From the NCBI RefSeq assembly GCF_000390185.1, contig NZ_AQHR01000114.1:1-64000 (forward strand): DNA of 64,000 nucleotides, in the 5' to 3' direction. This DNA is from Lunatimonas lonarensis. GTDB lineage: Bacteria > Bacteroidota > Bacteroidia > Cytophagales > Cyclobacteriaceae. Position numbers and translations under genes: made by a program. The notes under the pieces were generated by a model that worked only from the letters and a program-made list of their open reading frames with translations, had not been told where the DNA came from and made no database searches. Positions 25,495-35,326 of this stretch are shown here, piece after piece; positions within the stretch are counted from its first letter, which is position 1; the number at the start of each line of letters is the position of its first letter.

Positions 25495-27048
25495 ATGAAA
25501 AAACCTGAGTTTTTAGACTTTAGCCAAGAGCGTATTAGAGTACTTCATTTCACCTGGATTGCTTTCTTTATTACCTTCTATGTGTGGTTTAATATGGCTC
25601 CTATGGCCACTACCATGCTAAATTCATTGGATTGGCTTACACCAGAGCATATCAAAATATTGGCTATTTGTAATGTTGCATTAACAATACCTGCTCGGAT
25701 AATTGTAGGGGCTTTGATTGATAAATATGGACCAAGAGTTGTCTTTTCTGGCCTCTTGATTATTATGGCAGCACCTGCGATTTTCTTCGCATTTGGTAAT
25801 TCTTTTATCCAAATGGTCATTGCCCGTTTATTGTTAGGTTCTATTGGAGCTGGATTTGTGATAGGTATTAAAATGGTATCAAATTGGTTCCCACCCAAGA
25901 TGATAGGGCGTGCGGAAGGATTATATGCTGGTTGGGGTAATTTTGGTTCTGCTTGGGCGGCAATGACACTGCCATGGTTTGCATTGACTGTTTTCAAAGA
26001 TTGGTTCAATCTTGGAGAGGATTCTTGGAGATATGCACTTGCCCTAAATGGTCTAGTTTCCTTAGTCTATGGTTTTATGTATTATTTCTTGGTCAAAGAT
26101 TCACCAGATAACGAAAAGAATAATGCTCCAAAAGGAAAAGCTGAACCCATGACCGTAACTTCGTATGGAGATTTAATTCAATATCTTATTTGGTCATTCC
26201 CTCTTGTAGGGGCTATGGGTGCTTTAGCATGGCGTATTGGAAAAATAGAAATTGATGGAGAAGTATTAATACCTGAGCAAGGGCTCTATATCATCTATAG
26301 CATTCTTGGCTTATTGTATATCGGTCACGTCATTAAGACACTTCAAGTCAATCTACCTTACCTAAAAAAAGGCGTACCTGAACATGAAAAATACAGCTGG
26401 GGCAGTGTTGCGGCTTTAAATAGCACCTATTTTGCTAATTTTGGTGCAGAACTTGCGATAGTATCTATGTTGCCAATGTTTTTCGAAACCACTTTTTCTA
26501 CCCTTGTAGGTGCGAATAACCAACCGATTATGACGGCTACTTTGGCCGGATTGATAGCTTCTTCCTTTGCCTTTGTTAATTTGTTTGCACGCCCGCTGGG
26601 AGGTTTTTTATCCGATACTATGAAAAACCGAAAGCTTACCATGATTATATATATGGTTGGGATTGCTGTAGGATTTTTCTTAATGGGCTTCATTGGTAAA
26701 CAAGGTCCAATTGAATCCAATGGCATCAGTCAACTTATTCCAACTTTTAATGGCTTATGGTGGTTAGTGGTTGCAGTAATCATTACCGTTTTATGCTCTA
26801 TGTTTGTTCAGGGAGCCGAAGGTGCTACTTTTGCCATCATACCAATGATCAATAAAAAGATGACAGGTCAAATTGCCGGTATGGCCGGAGCTTATGGAAA
26901 TGTTGGAGCAGTAGTGTACCTCATCATTTATTCCTTAGTGGAAACCAACACTTTCTTTTTCATTGCTTCTGCCGGTGCGGCCTTTAGTACTTTGTATTGT
27001 CTGTTTTTCTTAAAAGAACCTGAAGGCTCCTTTGCAGATGAACATTAA
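25495..27048 (+). CDS. Second NarK-type nitrate/nitrite transporter
   Basis: Major-facilitator transporter of 517 residues, longer than the first NarK by about 70. It has the family elements RLLLGSIGAGFVIGIKMVSNWFPP and LYAGWGNFGSAWAA (about 121-159), and a second GAYGNVGAVVY motif near 462. About 12 helices with an extended central region (about 200-300). It lies within the Mo-cofactor group, 33 bases after mobA and before moaCB. Having two NarK proteins may separate nitrate/proton symport from nitrate/nitrite exchange, as known in Paracoccus; which one does which cannot be told here. Confidence 0.9.
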   Translation: MKKPEFLDFSQERIRVLHFTWIAFFITFYVWFNMAPMATTMLNSLDWLTPEHIKILAICNVALTIPARIIVGALIDKYGPRVVFSGLLIIMAAPAIFFAFGNSFIQMVIARLLLGSIGAGFVIGIKMVSNWFPPKMIGRAEGLYAGWGNFGSAWAAMTLPWFALTVFKDWFNLGEDSWRYALALNGLVSLVYGFMYYFLVKDSPDNEKNNAPKGKAEPMTVTSYGDLIQYLIWSFPLVGAMGALAWRIGKIEIDGEVLIPEQGLYIIYSILGLLYIGHVIKTLQVNLPYLKKGVPEHEKYSWGSVAALNSTYFANFGAELAIVSMLPMFFETTFSTLVGANNQPIMTATLAGLIASSFAFVNLFARPLGGFLSDTMKNRKLTMIIYMVGIAVGFFLMGFIGKQGPIESNGISQLIPTFNGLWWLVVAVIITVLCSMFVQGAEGATFAIIPMINKKMTGQIAGMAGAYGNVGAVVYLIIYSLVETNTFFFIASAGAAFSTLYCLFFLKEPEGSFADEH

Positions 27049-27081
27049 CTCAATCAAACCGTGGCTTAATAAACAATAAAA

Positions 27082-27996
27082 ATGGTCAACATAACCCATA
27101 AATCCCCCACCCTTCGCAAAGCCATTGCTCAGGCAATTGTCAAGGTTAGTACACAAACTACTATAGACGCCATCGTAGAAAAAAAAGTACCCAAGGGAGA
27201 TGTGTTTGAAATGGCAAAAGTAGCTGGCTTATTTGCAGCCAAGAAAACTGCCGATATGATTCCTGATTGCCATCCACTCCCGATAGAATTCACCGCTATC
27301 AGTTATGAAATCAAGGAATTAGAGGTGTATGTCTATGTAGAAATCCACACCATTTATAAAACAGGGGTAGAAGTGGAAGCCATGCATGCAGCTTCGGTGG
27401 TAGCCTTGACAATGTACGACATGCTCAAGCCTATTGATAAACAAATTAGCATTGAGCAGATCAAATTGGTTGAAAAAAAAGGCGGAAAAACAGATTTTTC
27501 AAAAGATAAGCATACTAACCTAAAAGCAGCAGTAGTTGTATGTTCAGATTCTATTGCAGCAGGAAAAAAAGAAGACCGAGCAGGTAAGGTCATTATTCAA
27601 AAATTAGAGCAATCAGCCGTTGATATCTATCAATACTTAGTCATTCCTGATGAAGTGGAACAGATACAGCGTCAATTGAAGCACTACCTTGCTGAAAAAG
27701 TGGATCTAATCATCTTCACAGGAGGTACAGGACTTTCCCCTCGGGATGTCACACCCGAAGCTATCAGACCATTATTGGAAAAAGAGGTTCCCGGTATAGA
27801 AGAGGCTATCCGCTCCTATGGTCAGCAAAGAACCCCCTACTCCATGCTTTCCCGTTCTGTGGCTGGATTGATCGGAAACACCCTAGTGCTTGCACTTCCC
27901 GGTTCCACCAAAGGCGCAGAAGAATCTATGGATGCCATTTTCCCAGCTATTCTCCATATTTTCAGAGTTATGGAAGGACCTAGATTTACGCATTGA
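27082..27996 (+). CDS. moaCB: Bifunctional MoaC-MoaB molybdenum cofactor protein
   Basis: Fusion of cyclic pyranopterin monophosphate synthase (MoaC, about residues 1-150, with [12 protein letters not shown] near 66-77 and the active-site [14 protein letters not shown] region) and a MoaB/MogA-type adenylyltransferase (about 151-304, with [16 protein letters not shown] near 213 and [10 protein letters not shown] near 272). Total 304 residues. Such MoaCB fusions are common in Bacteroidota. It is the last gene of the nitrate operon, which thus encodes MoaA, MoaC, MoaB, MoeA and MobA but not the MoaD/MoaE molybdopterin synthase or MoeB, which must be elsewhere. Confidence 0.93.
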   Translation: MVNITHKSPTLRKAIAQAIVKVSTQTTIDAIVEKKVPKGDVFEMAKVAGLFAAKKTADMIPDCHPLPIEFTAISYEIKELEVYVYVEIHTIYKTGVEVEAMHAASVVALTMYDMLKPIDKQISIEQIKLVEKKGGKTDFSKDKHTNLKAAVVVCSDSIAAGKKEDRAGKVIIQKLEQSAVDIYQYLVIPDEVEQIQRQLKHYLAEKVDLIIFTGGTGLSPRDVTPEAIRPLLEKEVPGIEEAIRSYGQQRTPYSMLSRSVAGLIGNTLVLALPGSTKGAEESMDAIFPAILHIFRVMEGPRFTH

Positions 27997-28227
27997 AAGC
28001 GTTGGTGCGTAGAGGGCAGTGAGCAGCGATCAATATGGAGGCTGAGCGAAGTCGATGGCATTGGCTAGTGAACAATGTGCACACACATCAATTACAGTGG
28101 GTTTCAAAACTCATCATTTTAGACCAAATGAGCCGTGAGCTGATAATTTGGGTTCTAATAAGATTTCTTCATTCTAATCAAAAAATCTGGACGTATAGTT
28201 GGATAGTTAAAAAATTGATGTAAATTT

Positions 28228-28243
28228 GTTAGTAAATACTAAC
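28228..28243. promoter_or_regulatory. Perfect palindrome, likely TetR operator 1
   Basis: GTTAGTA-AA-TACTAAC is a perfect 7+2+7 inverted repeat ending 7 bases before the tetR start codon. A copy with one mismatch overlaps the tolC start at 28851-28866. Its position just before the regulator gene fits autorepression. Confidence 0.7.
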
Positions 28244-28250
28244 TAACCAA

Positions 28251-28832
28251 ATGGAAATCTCAGAAAGACAGTTGGAAATCATCAGTGCCGCCGGAAAAAT
28301 CCTCACAGAATCGGGTTTGAGTGGCCTTACTACCAAAAATCTGGCGAAGGAAATGGGATTTTCTGAAGCTGCTATCTACAGGCATTTTGGGAGTAAAGAA
28401 GATATAATCCTTGCACTGCTCCAATACCTTCGTAGCACTATGGACGAAAGACTGGCGCAGATCTGCCTTCCTGATACAGCTCCTGAACTGAAATTTCAAG
28501 CGATTTTCAATAGCCAATTTCAATTTTTCAAAGCCAATCCACATTTCGTAGTGGCGGTTTTTTCCGATGGTTTATTGGAAGAAAGCGAAAAAGTCAATCA
28601 GGCCATTATGCAACTGATGCAGGTCAAAATGAAGTATTTGATGCCCCTAATCATGCAGGGACAACAATCCGGTACATTTACGCAAGCAATTACCACAGAA
28701 GAACTTGTACATATCATCATGGGTTCATTTCGCCTGCAAATGTTCAAATGGCGCATTGCCAATTTCCAGTTCGACATCATCCGACAAGGAAAAAACATGC
28801 TCGAAGCATTGATCACTTTAATGAAACCTTAA
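28251..28832 (+). CDS. TetR-family regulator of the efflux operon
   Basis: TetR/AcrR-type repressor of 193 residues. The N-terminal helix-turn-helix is clear: SGLTTKNLAKEMGFSEAAIY and RHFGSKEDI at about 24-52. The rest is an all-helical ligand-binding domain with no recognisable ligand. It is followed 16 bases later by the TolC-like gene, then adaptor and RND pump. A perfect palindrome lies just before its start and a near-copy overlaps the tolC start, so it probably represses itself and the pump genes. Confidence 0.92.
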   Translation: MEISERQLEIISAAGKILTESGLSGLTTKNLAKEMGFSEAAIYRHFGSKEDIILALLQYLRSTMDERLAQICLPDTAPELKFQAIFNSQFQFFKANPHFVVAVFSDGLLEESEKVNQAIMQLMQVKMKYLMPLIMQGQQSGTFTQAITTEELVHIIMGSFRLQMFKWRIANFQFDIIRQGKNMLEALITLMKP

Positions 28833-28848
28833 AAAAATTTACTTCAAA

Positions 28849-30171
28849 ATGTTAGTAAATACTCACACACTTAAATTAACCTTGGTTTTGATGATCCTCT
28901 TCAGTTTCCAAGCTCAGGCACAAGTGAAAACTTGGACCTTGCAGGAATGCCTTGATACAGCAATGGTGCAAAACAAAAATATCCAGATCACCAAAAATCA
29001 AAGCGAAATAGCACTTCTCAAAAATCAGGAAGCCATGGCTCAATTGCTTCCAAAGCTCTTTCTTCAGGGGGACTATCGCTATTTCACTGAACTCCCCTTT
29101 CAGCTGATGCCACAATCCGCATTCGGAGGTCCTGAAGGTGTGTTCAGGGAAATCCAATTTGGTGTACCGCATAACATCAGCGCCAATCTGACCTTCAAAA
29201 TGCCGCTCTATGATGCTCAAGTAATGGGCGGGATTAAAGCTTCCCAAACTTATCAGGAACTCACCTATTTACAGGAAGGAAAAACCAAAGAACAAGTTTA
29301 CCTAGAAGTCTCCAATCTGTATTACAATGCCCAGATTTTAAAAAATAAACTTGCATTCATCCAGCAAAACCTCGATAACAGCCGGAAACTTGAAAAAAAC
29401 ACCCGTCTATTGTACGAAGAGACCATTGCACAGCGAACAGATTGGGATAAGGTACTCCTCCAAATCCAACAACTCGAAAGTGCAGCGCTTCAGGTCGAAA
29501 GTCAGTATGAGACTGTCCTGAAAGCTCTCAAATTTGTGATGGGATTGCCTTTAGATACGGAAATGGATATCCCTTTCAACATCAGAATAAGTGAATCAGA
29601 GGATTGGTCCACACAGAAAACCTTGGATGAATTAATTCAGGAGAAAAAACAGCATCTAAGCCTACAGGAACTCAGGACCATAAAAAACAGCAGAATCCCA
29701 AGCCTTGCCCTCTACGGAAATTATGGCCGGACAGGTTTTGGATTTACAGGTCAGCCTGAATCCTTTCTGAATTTCTACCCGGTTAGTTTTATAGGTGTCC
29801 AATTGAACATGCCGATTTTCAACGGCTTGGTTACCCATAAGAAAATCAGCCAGAAAAAAATCGAACTCCAAAACAACCAAATTCAGCAGGAACTGATCAT
29901 GCAACAAACGGACATGTTGCAACAAAATGCCTTACTACAAAGTCAGGTAGCCAAAAGCCAACTCAAAACCAGTCAGCAACAGATCCAAATGGCTGAATCC
30001 GTTTACCAAAGAATGCTCCTCCAACAACAGGAAGGATTGGCCAGTCTGACTGAAGTCTTGTTGGCCGATAATGCCTTGAGAGATGCCCAGCAACTCTATC
30101 TCAACGCAATGGTAGAATACCTGAAAGCAAATCTTGACATCAAAAAAACCAGTGGAAACCTCTTGAATTGA
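28849..30171 (+). CDS. TolC-like outer-membrane efflux protein
   Basis: Outer-membrane channel of a tripartite efflux system, 440 residues with a signal peptide ending near AQAQ (about 20-24) and two OEP domains of long amphipathic helices (about 60-230 and 260-435). It forms an operon with the adaptor (7 bases downstream) and the RND permease. The first codons, from the ATG at 28849, overlap a near-perfect copy of the TetR operator; a later ATG (28891) would leave too short a signal, so the first is kept. Confidence 0.92.
   Translation: MLVNTHTLKLTLVLMILFSFQAQAQVKTWTLQECLDTAMVQNKNIQITKNQSEIALLKNQEAMAQLLPKLFLQGDYRYFTELPFQLMPQSAFGGPEGVFREIQFGVPHNISANLTFKMPLYDAQVMGGIKASQTYQELTYLQEGKTKEQVYLEVSNLYYNAQILKNKLAFIQQNLDNSRKLEKNTRLLYEETIAQRTDWDKVLLQIQQLESAALQVESQYETVLKALKFVMGLPLDTEMDIPFNIRISESEDWSTQKTLDELIQEKKQHLSLQELRTIKNSRIPSLALYGNYGRTGFGFTGQPESFLNFYPVSFIGVQLNMPIFNGLVTHKKISQKKIELQNNQIQQELIMQQTDMLQQNALLQSQVAKSQLKTSQQQIQMAESVYQRMLLQQQEGLASLTEVLLADNALRDAQQLYLNAMVEYLKANLDIKKTSGNLLN
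28851..28866. promoter_or_regulatory. Likely TetR operator 2, overlapping the tolC start
   Basis: GTTAGTAAATACTCAC matches the perfect palindrome at 28228-28243 in 15 of 16 positions. It begins on the last base of the tolC start codon, so it sits inside coding sequence. A second operator between tetR and tolC would let TetR control the pump genes separately from its own gene. Confidence 0.6.
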
Positions 30172-30178
30172 TATTAAA

Positions 30179-31228
30179 ATGAAAAAGATCCTATATATCC
30201 TGATCCCCTTGGCTCTTGTCGGCCTGATGGTTGCCAAACTGCTGACCAACAAGCAAATCGCAGAAGATCGTGTTTACCTTTATGACAGGGAGCAACCGGT
30301 ACAAGTTACTGCCCTACAGGTTAGTCAAACCAACATCAATCCCGCATACAGTTTCACGGGTACCTTTGAACCCAATAGAGAAAGCAAACTCAGTGCAGAA
30401 GTACAGGGCAAAGTCAACCGTGTCTTGGTAGAATCAGGTTCTACTGTGAGAAAAGGCCAGGTGCTTATCCAGCTAGATGACGCACTGCTTCAGTTGCAAC
30501 TCAAGGCCGCCGAAGTTCAGGTAAAAGGACTCGAAGCAGATCTTAAACGCTACCGCATCTTGGTGGAAAATGATGCCATTCAAGGTATTCAATTGGAAAA
30601 AACTGAGTTGGCATTGGAAACAGCTAACGTACAGGTCAGTACCCTGAAAGAACAAATCAGCAAAAGTCAAATCCGTGCACCCTTTGATGGGGTTTTAACA
30701 GTCAAACTAACGGAGGAAGGGGATTTTGCGGCACCAGGAAAGCCACTATTACAGCTTACTGACATTTCTCAGGTCAAATTGGGCATTCAGGTACCGGAAC
30801 AGGACCTCAAATTATTTGAATTGGGTAAGAGCTATACAGTAAGCATTCCTTCACTTTCTGTAGAAACTATAGGAAAGGTCAACATGATAGGGAGCCGTGG
30901 CAATCCTGCCAATAGCTTCCCTGTAGAAATCATTGTCCCCAACCTTTCCAAACAGGAAATCAAAGCCGGTATGTTTGGTCACCTGTCCTTAATAACCGAT
31001 GGGGGCATTACGGGAATAGTAATCCCTTCAGCGGCTATTGTTGGTTCGGACTTGGAGCCTCAGGTTTATGTAGTCAAAGATGGCAAGGCCCGCATCCAAA
31101 AGATTCAAATTGAAAAAAGAATGCAGGATCAGGTACTCGTTCGCTCAGGTCTTCAAGAAAAAGATGTCATCATCTTTGGAGGTCTGATCAATGTGTTTGA
31201 AGGAGCTTCTGTCATCACCTACCTTTAA
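30179..31228 (+). CDS. RND efflux periplasmic adaptor
   Basis: Membrane-fusion protein linking the RND pump to the TolC-like channel. 349 residues: N-terminal hydrophobic anchor (about 5-22), lipoyl-like half (VNRVLVESGSTVRKGQVLIQLDD near 81-103), a helical hairpin (about 105-160), the second lipoyl half (IRAPFDGVLTVKLTEEGDF near 163-181) and a beta-barrel region. It lies 7 bases after tolC and 10 bases before the permease start. No specific metal-binding motif is seen, so a drug or lipid substrate is more likely than copper or silver. Confidence 0.92.
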   Translation: MKKILYILIPLALVGLMVAKLLTNKQIAEDRVYLYDREQPVQVTALQVSQTNINPAYSFTGTFEPNRESKLSAEVQGKVNRVLVESGSTVRKGQVLIQLDDALLQLQLKAAEVQVKGLEADLKRYRILVENDAIQGIQLEKTELALETANVQVSTLKEQISKSQIRAPFDGVLTVKLTEEGDFAAPGKPLLQLTDISQVKLGIQVPEQDLKLFELGKSYTVSIPSLSVETIGKVNMIGSRGNPANSFPVEIIVPNLSKQEIKAGMFGHLSLITDGGITGIVIPSAAIVGSDLEPQVYVVKDGKARIQKIQIEKRMQDQVLVRSGLQEKDVIIFGGLINVFEGASVITYL

Positions 31229-31238
31229 TCCGAAAGCC

Positions 31239-34200
31239 ATGAACATTACCTCCATATCCATCAATAGGCCTTCGCTGATCATCGTACTGTTCAGTATATT
31301 TATTCTGCTTGGCTATATCGGATTCACCAATTTGTCTTACGAGTTGATGCCGGACTTTAACCAGCCCGTAGTCGTGATCAAGACGGTTTATCCGGGTGCT
31401 GAACCCGAAGAAGTGGAAAGTTCCGTTTCCCAAAAAATAGAAGATGCATTATCCAACCTGGAAGGTGTAGATTATTTGGTTACCAAATCCCTGCCCAATG
31501 CCTCAGTGGTCATTGCCAATATGAAATATGGCGTAGATTTGGATCAGGCCATGTTGGATGCACAGCGGTACATAGACAATATCCGGAAGGACTTACCCGA
31601 TCAGGTTTTGTCTCCCGTAATGACCAAGGTCTCCCCCAATGACCTGCCCATCATGTCCATCACGGCTACGAGTAATCTGAGCAGCACAGCATTCTACCAA
31701 AACCTGATAGACGAATACCTTCCCCAAATCCAACAGATCAAAGGCGTAGCTGAAATCACTGTTTTGGGTGGAGAACAGCGGGAAGTACAAGTCAAAGTAG
31801 ATCAGGAAAAACTGCGTCAATACAAAATATCGCTCAACCAAGTAGTAGAAGCCATCAACCGCTCAGGTTTGGACATCCCTGCCGGCTTGGTTCAAACTGA
31901 TAAGGAACAAAGTGCCGTGAGACTGACAGGGAAATTCAGAACCCTCGAAGACATCCAACAAGTGCAGGTAGCAATGCCTGTTCCTGGAAGTCCTGTTTAT
32001 GTTCGGGATCTGGCGATTGTCAAAGACGGTATCAAAGAGATTACTTCGGTCAGTAGATACAATGGTCAAGAAGGTATAGGCCTCATGCTCAAAAAGCAGG
32101 GGGATGCCAATGCGGTAGATGTTTCCCGGGCTGTACGGGAAAAATTGGCCCAAATCGAAAAACTACATGCCGCTGATGGGGTGAGTTTTATCCTTGCAGA
32201 TGACAGCACCGACAATACCATTGCGGCAGTCAACTCGGTGGTATTTGACCTGATTTTGGCAGTTATTCTGGTTTCGCTGGTCATGTTGCTGTTTTTGAGA
32301 AGTTTCAGAAACTCCCTGATTGTGTTAGTGGCTATTCCTACCTCACTGGTCACTGCCTTTGCTGTGATGTGGATATTGGGATATACCCTTAATTTGATGA
32401 CCTTACTGGCCATGTCATTGATCATAGGTATTCTGGTAGATGATGCGACGGTGGTTTTGGAAAACATCCAAAGACACTTGGACATGGGCAAAGAAAAGCG
32501 TGCTGCGGCCATGGATGGCAGGATGGAAATTGGTTTTTCTGCCCTTTCCATCACCTTGGTCGATGTGGTGGTCTTTTTGCCTATTTTATTCCTACAGGTC
32601 TTTGTTGCGGATATGTTGAAGCAATTCTCCGTAGTCGTCATTACCTCCACCATGACGAGTTTACTCGTAGGATTTACGCTGACTCCTTGGATGGCTTCCC
32701 GCATTGGCAAGTCTGAAGACCTACAGCCAACAAATGCCTTTAACAGGTTTTTGATCTGGTTTGAAGAACAATTGGACCGCTTCATTGCTTGGTATGGTCG
32801 ACAGTTGGCCTGGGTGCTTGACCATAAACTGGCTTTTGTTGGTATAGTGCTCGGACTTTTTGCGATGACAGGTCTGATCTTAAAACAGGGAATTATCGGA
32901 AAAGAACTGATAGCCACAGGTGATCAGGGGAAATTCAGGATGTATCTGGAATATGATAAATCCACCAGCATCAAGGAAAACAATATCCGGACACTTGAAG
33001 TCGAGCAGTTCCTGCTTCAGCAGCCCGAAGTGGCCACTGTCTTCAGCAATGTGGGCGGACCAAGTACCGGAATAGGAAGCTTGGGAGTAGGGTCACCTTA
33101 TAAGTCAGAATTGACAGTTCAGTTAAAGGATGCCAAAGAAAGAAACAACATTCCGACAGAAAGCTATATGAAAAATGTCCGGGAAGAGCTTAAAAAAGAA
33201 TTCCCAGGAGCCAGCTATTCCATGTCTGCCTTGGGTTTGATGCCACGTTCTGCACCCATAGAACTGACATTAAGCGGTCCCGACCAAGAAAAGGTGATGG
33301 CTGAAGCCAAAAATCTAAAAACGGTTATTGAAAATATTCCAGGAGCAGACTTTGTTAAATTATCTGTAGAGGAAGGCAGTCAGGAGTTTCAGGTCATTCC
33401 CGATCAGGACAAGTTACAACGCCTAGGGCTGACCAATGCTTATGTGGGATTAAACTTTCGCCATGCCTTAAGCGGGAATGATGATGCCACTCTTAGCCAA
33501 GGAGGGACCGAATATCCTATCCGTGTGCAATTAGATGATTTTAACCGCCAAAATTATGATGATATTCAAAGGCTACTTTTGGTCAATCCAATGGGAATGG
33601 CTATTTCTTTAACACAAGTGGCTACTATAGTACAGGATAAATCCCCTTCCCTATTGGAAAGGAAGGACAGACAACCTGCGGTAAGCATTACGGCTGATGC
33701 CTTGGGAAGGCCTTCTGGAACAGTAGCTGATGAAGTAGTGGCATACTTTAAAGAAAACCCACTTCCTGAAGATATCAGCTATGTGTGGGGTTCCGATATC
33801 AAAAGGCAGAATGACAGTTTCGGCGCTTTGGGTTCTGTTCTGCTGATTTCTTTCCTGCTGATTTACCTGATCATGGTGGCCTTGTATGACAGCTTTGTTT
33901 ATCCCTTTGTAGTTCTCTTTTCTATCCCTGTTGCCGTTATCGGAGCTTTCCTAGCCCTCAACCTTTCCATGAACAACCTCAGTTTGTTTGCACTATTAGG
34001 ACTGATCATGCTGATGGGGCTAGTGACCAAAAATGCCATCCTGATTGTGGATTTCACCAATCAGTTGCGGGAAAAAGGGTTAAATGTCCGTGATGCCCTG
34101 ATGGAAGCCGGAAAAGGCAGGATGCGACCCATCCTGATGACTACCCTTTCCATGGTCTTTGGGATGCTTCCCATCGCTTTAGCAGCAGGTACCGCTTCGG

Positions 34201-34355
34201 AATGGAAAAACGGGTTGGCTTGGGTGATCATTGGCGGGCTTGTTTCCTCCTTGATACTCACCGTTTATTTGGTGCCGGTAGTATATGAAGCCATGGAAAA
34301 ACTACGGGGAAAATTGGGTAGAAAAACGAAAAAAGCCAAAGAAGTGACTGCTTAA
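31239..34355 (+). CDS. RND-family efflux permease (AcrB/HAE1-like)
   Basis: Inner-membrane proton-driven exporter. From the ATG at 31239 it has 1038 residues; upstream codons overlap the adaptor gene and add no conserved sequence. It shows the usual pattern: helix 1 (about 10-30), a large periplasmic loop, helices 2-6, a second loop and helices 8-12. The helix 4 proton-relay region LIIGILVDDATVVLENI (about 398-414) is present, with the two Asp residues normal for HAE1 pumps. The substrate cannot be told from sequence. Confidence 0.94.
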   Translation: MNITSISINRPSLIIVLFSIFILLGYIGFTNLSYELMPDFNQPVVVIKTVYPGAEPEEVESSVSQKIEDALSNLEGVDYLVTKSLPNASVVIANMKYGVDLDQAMLDAQRYIDNIRKDLPDQVLSPVMTKVSPNDLPIMSITATSNLSSTAFYQNLIDEYLPQIQQIKGVAEITVLGGEQREVQVKVDQEKLRQYKISLNQVVEAINRSGLDIPAGLVQTDKEQSAVRLTGKFRTLEDIQQVQVAMPVPGSPVYVRDLAIVKDGIKEITSVSRYNGQEGIGLMLKKQGDANAVDVSRAVREKLAQIEKLHAADGVSFILADDSTDNTIAAVNSVVFDLILAVILVSLVMLLFLRSFRNSLIVLVAIPTSLVTAFAVMWILGYTLNLMTLLAMSLIIGILVDDATVVLENIQRHLDMGKEKRAAAMDGRMEIGFSALSITLVDVVVFLPILFLQVFVADMLKQFSVVVITSTMTSLLVGFTLTPWMASRIGKSEDLQPTNAFNRFLIWFEEQLDRFIAWYGRQLAWVLDHKLAFVGIVLGLFAMTGLILKQGIIGKELIATGDQGKFRMYLEYDKSTSIKENNIRTLEVEQFLLQQPEVATVFSNVGGPSTGIGSLGVGSPYKSELTVQLKDAKERNNIPTESYMKNVREELKKEFPGASYSMSALGLMPRSAPIELTLSGPDQEKVMAEAKNLKTVIENIPGADFVKLSVEEGSQEFQVIPDQDKLQRLGLTNAYVGLNFRHALSGNDDATLSQGGTEYPIRVQLDDFNRQNYDDIQRLLLVNPMGMAISLTQVATIVQDKSPSLLERKDRQPAVSITADALGRPSGTVADEVVAYFKENPLPEDISYVWGSDIKRQNDSFGALGSVLLISFLLIYLIMVALYDSFVYPFVVLFSIPVAVIGAFLALNLSMNNLSLFALLGLIMLMGLVTKNAILIVDFTNQLREKGLNVRDALMEAGKGRMRPILMTTLSMVFGMLPIALAAGTASEWKNGLAWVIIGGLVSSLILTVYLVPVVYEAMEKLRGKLGRKTKKAKEVTA

Positions 34356-34366
34356 AGAAATTTGAT

Positions 34367-34398
34367 CTTTGGGGTTTTCAAGAACCCCAAAGGCCTTT
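34367..34398 (+). terminator. Terminator of the efflux operon
   Basis: CTTTGGGGTT-ttcaag-AACCCCAAAG (34367-34392) is a perfect 10-base stem with a 6-base loop, followed by GCCTTTTT. It lies just after the RND permease stop. Confidence 0.85.
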
Positions 34399-34561
34399 TT
34401 CCATAAATCATTCAAAAACAGCTCATATCCTTGCAAAAAAACCTTTGAGCTTAAAAAAAGACCTCAAAGCTTGGTGACAACCTGACGGGGTTTTCAAAGC
34501 CGAGAAAATAGTTATATTCCAATCTCAAATAAATCCCTTTAATGATACTTATCACGCAATC

Positions 34562-35188
34562 ATGAATCAGAATCCTTCCACATCCTATTGGGAAAATATT
34601 TATGCGACCAAAGACACACAAAAAGTAGGCTGGTATCAGCCACGACCTGCCTTGACTTTATCCTTGATAGAAGAACTTGCTATTCCCAGAGATTCTCAAA
34701 TTATTGATATCGGCGGCGGGGATAGCTATTTGGTAGATAACTTGTTGGCAGATGATTTTAGGAATGTCACGGTATTGGATATTTCTTCCAAAGCAATCAA
34801 TAAAGCAAAACTAAGGCTAGGTGAAAAAAGTAAGCTTGCTGAATGGATAGTATCAGATGTTAGGGAATTCAAGCCTAATCGCCAATACAATTTATGGCAT
34901 GATAGAGCCGCATTCCATTTCCTCACAGCAGAGGCGGACATCAGTTACTATGTAGAAACAGCAAAAAATGGAATCGTTGAAAATGGCTTGATGATTATAG
35001 GCACTTTCTCCGATAAAGGGCCGAGTACCTGTAGTGGACTTCCTGTGAGACAATACTCATTAGTGGATTTGCAGAATACTTTTTCGCCCCATTTTGAAAC
35101 TGTCAGAAGTTTCAACATTGACCATATCACCCCTTCCGGGCAAAGTCAGAACTACAGCTTTTGTGTTTTCAGAAGAAAAACAAACTAA
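34562..35188 (+). CDS. Class I SAM-dependent methyltransferase
   Basis: 208-residue cytoplasmic methyltransferase. Motif I is IIDIGGGDSYLVDNL (about 46-60), followed by VTVLDISSKAI (about 68-78) and VSDVREF. The opening (YWENIYATKDTQKVGWYQPRP) is typical of a small family related to thiopurine/tellurite-type methyltransferases. The substrate is unknown. It stands alone between the efflux terminator and Rrf2 copy B. A TGATACTTATCA box ends 7 bases before its start but may be chance. Confidence 0.85.
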   Translation: MNQNPSTSYWENIYATKDTQKVGWYQPRPALTLSLIEELAIPRDSQIIDIGGGDSYLVDNLLADDFRNVTVLDISSKAINKAKLRLGEKSKLAEWIVSDVREFKPNRQYNLWHDRAAFHFLTAEADISYYVETAKNGIVENGLMIIGTFSDKGPSTCSGLPVRQYSLVDLQNTFSPHFETVRSFNIDHITPSGQSQNYSFCVFRRKTN

Positions 35189-35271
35189 GGGCACTTACTA
35201 ATCTAATGAATCCTGATTAAACCATTTTTTGCTCTCCTTGAAACCAAGAAATTTTTCGCTAAATTATTACA

Positions 35272-35311
35272 GGATATTTTTGTCTTTATTCAAAAAGGGA
35301 TATATTTGTCC
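35272..35311 (+). promoter_or_regulatory. Paired Rrf2-type operators before Rrf2 copy B
   Basis: GGATATTTTTGTCT (35272-35285) and GGATATATTTGTCC (35298-35311), starts 26 bases apart. The second is the exact reverse complement of GGACAAATATATCC found before Rrf2 copy C (43529). They end 15 bases before the Rrf2 copy B start codon. Confidence 0.65.
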
Positions 35312-35326
35312 TGTATTCAAGACAAG

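Noticed and set aside
28035-28223. A 62-codon open frame between moaCB and tetR
   Set aside because: Low-complexity translation, no recognisable motif and no leader; treated as non-coding.
32066-32917. A 283-codon minus-strand open frame
   Set aside because: It is antisense to the RND permease, whose reading is strongly supported by motifs; the antisense protein has no recognisable domain.
34543-34554. TGATACTTATCA box before the methyltransferase gene
   Set aside because: It matches the FNR-like pattern but ends only 7 bases from the start codon, too close for activation, and the gene has no anaerobic link.
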